Assembly: GCA_016783555.1 (NCBI GenBank)
Contig: JADHWH010000008.1
Coordinates: 1 to 43,399 of the forward strand
Length of the DNA: 43,399 nucleotides
Source: Candidatus Omnitrophota bacterium
GTDB taxonomy: Bacteria > Omnitrophota > Gorgyraeia > JABMRJ01
Reading direction: 5' to 3'
The notes below the pieces were generated by a model. The model saw nothing but the letters and a program-made list of their open reading frames with translations. It was not told the DNA's origin and did no database searches. Position 1 is the first letter of the stretch. Every line of letters starts with the position of its first letter. Positions 39,662-43,399 of this stretch are shown one piece after another. Made by a program: the position numbers and the translations under genes.

Positions 39662-40475
39662 GTTCTCTCTTGATCTGGATAAGAGGACCTATGTAATGGG
39701 CGTGCTGAACAGGACCCCCGACTCTTTTAGCGACGGCGGCAAGTATATGTCGGAGGAGAGCGCGGTTTCATATGCACTCAATATGGCCCGCGACGGCGCG
39801 GATATAATAGATATCGGCGGCGAATCTACCCGCCCCGGCGCTCTTCCCGTAGATGTCAATGAGGAGCTTGGCAGGGTTATACCAGTAATAAAGAGACTCA
39901 AGGCCTTAATCGATATTCCAATATCTATAGATACGAGCAAATCACATGTCGCCAAGGCCGCTTTAGAGAACGGGGCTTCTATGGTAAACGATATTACAGG
40001 CCTAAAAGGCGATCGCGATATGGCGGGAGTGGTGGCAAGATTTGATGTGCCTATTTGCATAATGCACATGAAGGGCTCTCCGCGCACTATGCAGATAAGC
40101 CCTCAATACGACGACCTTATAGGAGAGATTATAGCATCTTTGCGGGAATCGATAGATCTGGCAGCCGGCGCAGGCATTGATGAAAAGAAGATTATAATCG
40201 ATCCAGGTATAGGTTTCGGAAAGACCCTAGAGCACAACCTAAAAATCATAAAGGAGCTTCGCAGGCTTACAAACCTGGGGCGGCCAATACTGATCGGGCC
40301 TTCCAGAAAATCTTTTATCGGGCAGATACTTAATTCTGACGTAAGCGAAAGATTGACCGGGACGTCATCGAGCGTCGCGCTCGCTATATCGAACGGGGCC
40401 AATATAGTCAGGGTCCACGATGTAAGAGAGATGGTTGATTGCGCCCGCGTAGCGGATTCTATATGCAGAGCTTAA
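39582..40475 (+). CDS. folP: Dihydropteroate synthase (FolP)
   Basis: Makes dihydropteroate for folate synthesis, linking this region to the THF-dependent carbon pathway. Family motifs are YVMGVLNRTPDSFSDGG, DIIDIGGESTRPGA, ISIDTSKSHVAKAAL, MVNDITGLKGD, CIMHMKGSP, IDPGIGFGKTLEHNL, ILIGPSRKSFIG and VRVHDVREM. Start is uncertain: ATG 39582 gives 297 residues but an unusual 80-base overlap with ftsH; TTG 39642 (277 residues) would overlap less. It ends within the start region of cdaA. Confidence 0.95.
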   Translation: MMITKPETLQQASKRQKKEGLRIAWSRFSLDLDKRTYVMGVLNRTPDSFSDGGKYMSEESAVSYALNMARDGADIIDIGGESTRPGALPVDVNEELGRVIPVIKRLKALIDIPISIDTSKSHVAKAALENGASMVNDITGLKGDRDMAGVVARFDVPICIMHMKGSPRTMQISPQYDDLIGEIIASLRESIDLAAGAGIDEKKIIIDPGIGFGKTLEHNLKIIKELRRLTNLGRPILIGPSRKSFIGQILNSDVSERLTGTSSSVALAISNGANIVRVHDVREMVDCARVADSICRA

Positions 40476-41257
40476 CAATTATATTTGTATTAAAGGTACT
40501 GACAGAGATAGCGATATTATGGTTCTGCTATTACATCCTTATGCTCTACATTAAGGGCACGAGGACGCTTCAGGTCTTAAAGGGCATACTCATTGTAATT
40601 ATTTTATTCTTTATAACTCAAGCGCTCGGTTTAGACACGATCAACTGGATTATGACGAAGTTAATACCTATATCGATTATTGCGCTCTTGATTATATTTC
40701 AGCCGGAGCTGAGGCGGGGGCTTGCCCGTTTGGGGCAATTCGGATTATTCCCCGCTAAAGAGGTTATTATAGACGAGATAGCCAAGTCGGCCGCTACGTT
40801 GTCAAAGAAGAAGATAGGGGCATTGATCGCAATCGAAAGAGAGATAGGCCTGCGCCCATATATAGAAAGCGGCGTCCACCTTGACGGCAAAGTAACAACC
40901 GAGCTTATAAATACGATATTTATGCCGAATACGCCGCTGCATGACGGCGGTATAATCATACAAGAAGACAGGGTAATAGCCGCAGGATGCCTCTTTCCGC
41001 TGACTCAAGATACACACATTACCAAGACGCTTGGAACGCGGCATAGAGCGGCCATAGGCCTCTCTGAAGAGACTGACGCGATAGTAATCGTGGTTTCGGA
41101 AGAGACAGGCACTATCTCTATGGCCGTAGGCAGCAGGCTTACCCGCGACTTAAGTAAAGAGGAGCTCATAAAGTCTTTAATCAATCTATACAGGCCTAAA
41201 CAGAAGAAGAATATCCTCGACTTTTTTAGAAAGGTATCCAAAGAGAGTTCGAAATGA
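40463..41257 (+). CDS. cdaA: Membrane diadenylate cyclase CdaA
   Basis: Synthesises the second messenger c-di-AMP. From ATG 40463 (preferred over TTG 40439; it overlaps the folP stop by 13 bases) it has 264 residues with three N-terminal membrane helices and the DAC domain from about residue 90. Catalytic motifs are NTPLHDGGIII (the usual DGA reads DGG) and GTRHRAAIGLSE. The ISMAVG motif near the end is also typical. It overlaps cdaR by 4 bases (ATGA). c-di-AMP usually controls potassium and osmolyte balance. Confidence 0.94.
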   Translation: MQSLTIIFVLKVLTEIAILWFCYYILMLYIKGTRTLQVLKGILIVIILFFITQALGLDTINWIMTKLIPISIIALLIIFQPELRRGLARLGQFGLFPAKEVIIDEIAKSAATLSKKKIGALIAIEREIGLRPYIESGVHLDGKVTTELINTIFMPNTPLHDGGIIIQEDRVIAAGCLFPLTQDTHITKTLGTRHRAAIGLSEETDAIVIVVSEETGTISMAVGSRLTRDLSKEELIKSLINLYRPKQKKNILDFFRKVSKESSK

Positions 41258-41694
41258 GCATGAAGAACGTCATCTTAAACAATTGGGGTTTAAAGTTTCT
41301 GGCGCTTTTTTTGGCGGTTGTGACATGGCTATATATAGTGGTAGAGCTTGATAAGGGGGCCACAGAAGAGATGGAGGCGCTTCAGGGCGCACTCTCTTCG
41401 CACAGGATGGTCTCTAAAAGCGTCCCTATTAATTTAAAGCTGGAAGGGGTTCCCTCTAAAGGGTATGAAGTTCAACACGATAAGATCGATATTGAGCCTT
41501 CCGTATGCGTCATGCTAGGTCCAAGGTCCTACCTAAAAAGGCTGCTCTCCGTTGATACCTACCCAATAGATGTTACCGGGCATACAAAGACAATAGTTAA
41601 GGATATCTCTATTATATCTCCGTTTGAAGGCATTGATATAAAGGAAAAATTTGTCACGGTAACTATCCCCATAGTAAAAATTGCCAAGGAATAA
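41254..41694 (+). CDS. cdaR: CdaR-like YbbR-domain protein
   Basis: A 146-residue protein with one N-terminal membrane helix (NNWGLKFLALFLAVVTWLYIVV) and a single extracytoplasmic YbbR domain (VPINLKLEGVPSKGYEV ... VTVTIPIVK). CdaR modulates CdaA activity in other bacteria; those proteins usually have several YbbR repeats, so this is a short version. Gene overlap with cdaA and the order match the common cdaA-cdaR pair. Confidence 0.85.
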   Translation: MSMKNVILNNWGLKFLALFLAVVTWLYIVVELDKGATEEMEALQGALSSHRMVSKSVPINLKLEGVPSKGYEVQHDKIDIEPSVCVMLGPRSYLKRLLSVDTYPIDVTGHTKTIVKDISIISPFEGIDIKEKFVTVTIPIVKIAKE

Positions 41695-41698
41695 TTAG

Positions 41699-42412
41699 AT
41701 GCCTAAACTCGGAGTCAACGTAGATCATGTAGCCACAATAAGAGAGGCCAGGAAGACCGTAGAGCCGGACCCTGTGTGGGGCGCCTGTATATGCGAACTG
41801 GCGGGATGCCATTCCATAGTAGCGCACCTGCGCCAGGACAGACGCCACATAAACGAACGCGATATCAATATACTCAAAGAGACGGTAAGGACCAGGCTCA
41901 ACCTCGAGATGTCGACAGCAAAGGATATAGTTGATATAGCCTGCAAGATAAAGCCGGAGCAGTCTACCCTTGTTCCTGAAAAAAGGGCAGAGCTTACGAC
42001 AGAGGGCGGATTAGACGCCGCCTCCTCAAGGAGCAAGCTTAAAAATGTGATAAGAAGACTAAAGAAAAACGGTATAACCGTAAGCTTATTTATAGATCCC
42101 GACAGAGATCAGATTGAGGCATCGAAAGATTTAAATGTAGAATTCATAGAATTACATACGGGCAGATATGCCAACGCAAAGAGAGAATCCCAGAGAGACA
42201 GAGAGCTGGAGAGGCTGGTTGAATCTACACAATATGCCGTTGGCCTGGGCTTAAGAGTCAACGCCGGCCATGGCCTGACATATCAGAATGTAAGAGACGT
42301 CGCGCTTATACCTGATATAGAGGAATTGAACATCGGCCATTCAATCATATCACGGGCGGTTATGGTCGGACTTGACAGGGCGATAAGAGAGATGCTGGAA
42401 CTTATCACCTAA
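41699..42412 (+). CDS. pdxJ: Pyridoxine 5'-phosphate synthase (PdxJ)
   Basis: Final step of the DXP-dependent vitamin B6 pathway. 237 residues. Signatures: [16 protein letters not shown] at the start, [51 protein letters not shown], and [15 protein letters not shown] with [13 protein letters not shown] at the end. It begins 4 bases after cdaR. Confidence 0.97.
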   Translation: MPKLGVNVDHVATIREARKTVEPDPVWGACICELAGCHSIVAHLRQDRRHINERDINILKETVRTRLNLEMSTAKDIVDIACKIKPEQSTLVPEKRAELTTEGGLDAASSRSKLKNVIRRLKKNGITVSLFIDPDRDQIEASKDLNVEFIELHTGRYANAKRESQRDRELERLVESTQYAVGLGLRVNAGHGLTYQNVRDVALIPDIEELNIGHSIISRAVMVGLDRAIREMLELIT

Positions 42413-42434
42413 CCATGTTGAAGGAAAAGAGATA

Positions 42435-42824
42435 ATGGTACTTGGTTCCGGAGTAGATATAATAGAGGTTAAGAGGGTAAAGCAGGCGATTAAGAAGTGG
42501 GGCGACAGCTTCTTAAAAAAGGTCTTTACTGACAAGGAAGTCGCATATTCAAAAAAAAGGAGATTCGCGTACCAGCATCTCGCGGCGAGGTTTGCCACCA
42601 AGGAGGCTGTATTGAAGGCTTTCGGGGGAGGGTGGTTAAGGAATCTCCCCTGGAAAGACGTAGAGATAGTAAATGATAAGAACGGAAAGCCCGGGATAAA
42701 CCTGTATGGTGAAGCCAAAAAGGTATATAATAAAAAAAATATTGAAAAGATTGTTGTCAGCATGTCTCATACTAAGGAATATGCCGTGGCCAACGCGATC
42801 TTAATTAAAAAGGACGGGAAATAA
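42435..42824 (+). CDS. acpS: Holo-[acyl-carrier-protein] synthase (AcpS)
   Basis: Transfers the 4'-phosphopantetheine group of CoA to acyl carrier protein. 129 residues. GSGVDIIEVKRVKQAI holds the magnesium-binding Asp, and RFATKEAVLKAFG holds the catalytic Glu and Lys; VSMSHTKEYAVANAIL is near the end. AAGGA lies 9 bases before the start. Its last base overlaps the ATG of nnrD, a common gene pair in bacteria. Confidence 0.96.
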   Translation: MVLGSGVDIIEVKRVKQAIKKWGDSFLKKVFTDKEVAYSKKRRFAYQHLAARFATKEAVLKAFGGGWLRNLPWKDVEIVNDKNGKPGINLYGEAKKVYNKKNIEKIVVSMSHTKEYAVANAILIKKDGK

Positions 42825-43399
42825 TGGTAAAGAGATCCTTAAAAAAATTAAAACCGAGATTCAAGGATACGCACAAAGGCGATTACGGCCATGTATTCGT
42901 GATCGCTGGCTCTGTAGGGTTGACCGGCGCGGCATACCTTACAAGCATGGGCGCGCTTCTTTCCGGAAGCGGGCTTGTTACGCTGGGCTTACCGAAAAGC
43001 GTCAATCCGATTATGGAAGAGAAACTGACGGAGGTTATGACAAAGCCTCTTCCAGAGACGGCCCGGCAGACATTGAGCCTAAAGGCCCTGCCGGAAATCA
43101 TAAAGTTTGCCAAAAAAATAGATGCGATAGCTATCGGTCCCGGCCTGTCAAGAGAGAAGAGTACCCAGCAATTGATAAGAAAGGTCGTAACCTCTTTAAA
43201 TAAGACGTTTGTGCTGGATGCCGACGGCTTAAACGCGTTTGAAGGCAGGGCAGGCCTGCTTAAGAAGGTTAAGGAAGAGTTTGTGATAACGCCGCATCCG
43301 GGTGAGATGTCCCGCCTTATCGGGATGGCTGTGCCATCGATACAAAAAGAGAGGATTAAAGTTGCAAGGAAGGCCTCGAGACTTTATAATTGCATAACC
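42824..43399 (+). CDS. nnrD: ADP/ATP-dependent NAD(P)H-hydrate dehydratase (NnrD), 3' partial
   Basis: Repairs hydrated NAD(P)H. ATG 42824 overlaps the acpS stop; 192 codons are present before the window ends in frame. The start KLKPRFKDTHKGDYGHVFVI and 'AGSVGLTGAAYL' are the dehydratase N-terminal motif; later come AIAIGPGLS, FVLDADGLNAF and VITPHPGEMSRLIG. No NnrE epimerase domain precedes it, so this is a stand-alone dehydratase or the epimerase is encoded elsewhere. Confidence 0.95.
   Translation, partial: MVKRSLKKLKPRFKDTHKGDYGHVFVIAGSVGLTGAAYLTSMGALLSGSGLVTLGLPKSVNPIMEEKLTEVMTKPLPETARQTLSLKALPEIIKFAKKIDAIAIGPGLSREKSTQQLIRKVVTSLNKTFVLDADGLNAFEGRAGLLKKVKEEFVITPHPGEMSRLIGMAVPSIQKERIKVARKASRLYNCIT

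Overview
The window reads like a chromosome segment of an anaerobic, Gram-negative-type bacterium that fixes carbon or makes acetyl-CoA through the tetrahydrofolate (bacterial) Wood-Ljungdahl pathway. A type II secretion system with an outer-membrane secretin and an ApbE lipoprotein indicate a diderm cell. Full-length bacterial AcsB, CooS, the corrinoid protein and their nickel and corrinoid accessory proteins indicate acetyl-CoA synthesis. Gene content and style resemble uncultured Omnitrophota (OP3) genomes; that placement is inference and not shown by any marker here. Every credible gene lies on the + strand. There is no phage, IS transposase or CRISPR array.

Layout. (1) 1-372: the end of a LamG-type surface protein, a clear terminator and a strong promoter. 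(2) 373-12111: a type II secretion locus in the order E-F-G-H-I-J-K-L-M, then a 75-residue MerR-like gene with its own promoter and paired operator-like dyads, then A-C-D. The secretin carries an extra TonB-like C-terminal domain. (3) 12112-33109: a terminator-like hairpin and a perfect-consensus promoter, then the methyl branch (fhs, fchA, folD, metF), the carbonyl branch (cooS, cooF, an FAD/NAD oxidoreductase, acsB, acsC, acsV, cooC, acsD, acsE), pantothenate genes (panB, panE), a second acsE-like methyltransferase, a BioD-like/DRTGG protein and apbE. (4) 33200-36721: three PP-loop ATPases (mnmA, larE, tilS) around a tRNA-Met gene embedded in 574 bp of broken tRNA copies and palindromes. (5) 36725-43399: a LacI-like sensor protein without a DNA-binding domain, ftsH, folP, cdaA-cdaR, pdxJ, acpS and the start of nnrD.

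How the parts work together. Fhs, FchA, FolD and MetF carry formate to methyl-THF. AcsE moves the methyl group to the corrinoid protein AcsCD, which AcsV keeps active. CooS supplies CO, with electrons probably moving through CooF and the FAD oxidoreductase from NAD(P)H. AcsB joins methyl, CO and CoA into acetyl-CoA, and CooC inserts nickel. PanB and PanE feed CoA synthesis, and PanB itself draws on methylene-THF.

The most unusual points are: the secretin-TonB_C fusion; a FolD whose cyclohydrolase lysine is replaced by glutamine, beside a dedicated cyclohydrolase; the invaded tRNA-Met locus; tandem hairpins that bury the start of mnmA; heptamer repeats and palindromes filling nearly every gap of the carbon-fixation cluster and often abutting the next ribosome-binding site; and a phased pair of CTCTCT-N4-AGAGAG dyads around the MerR mini-gene.
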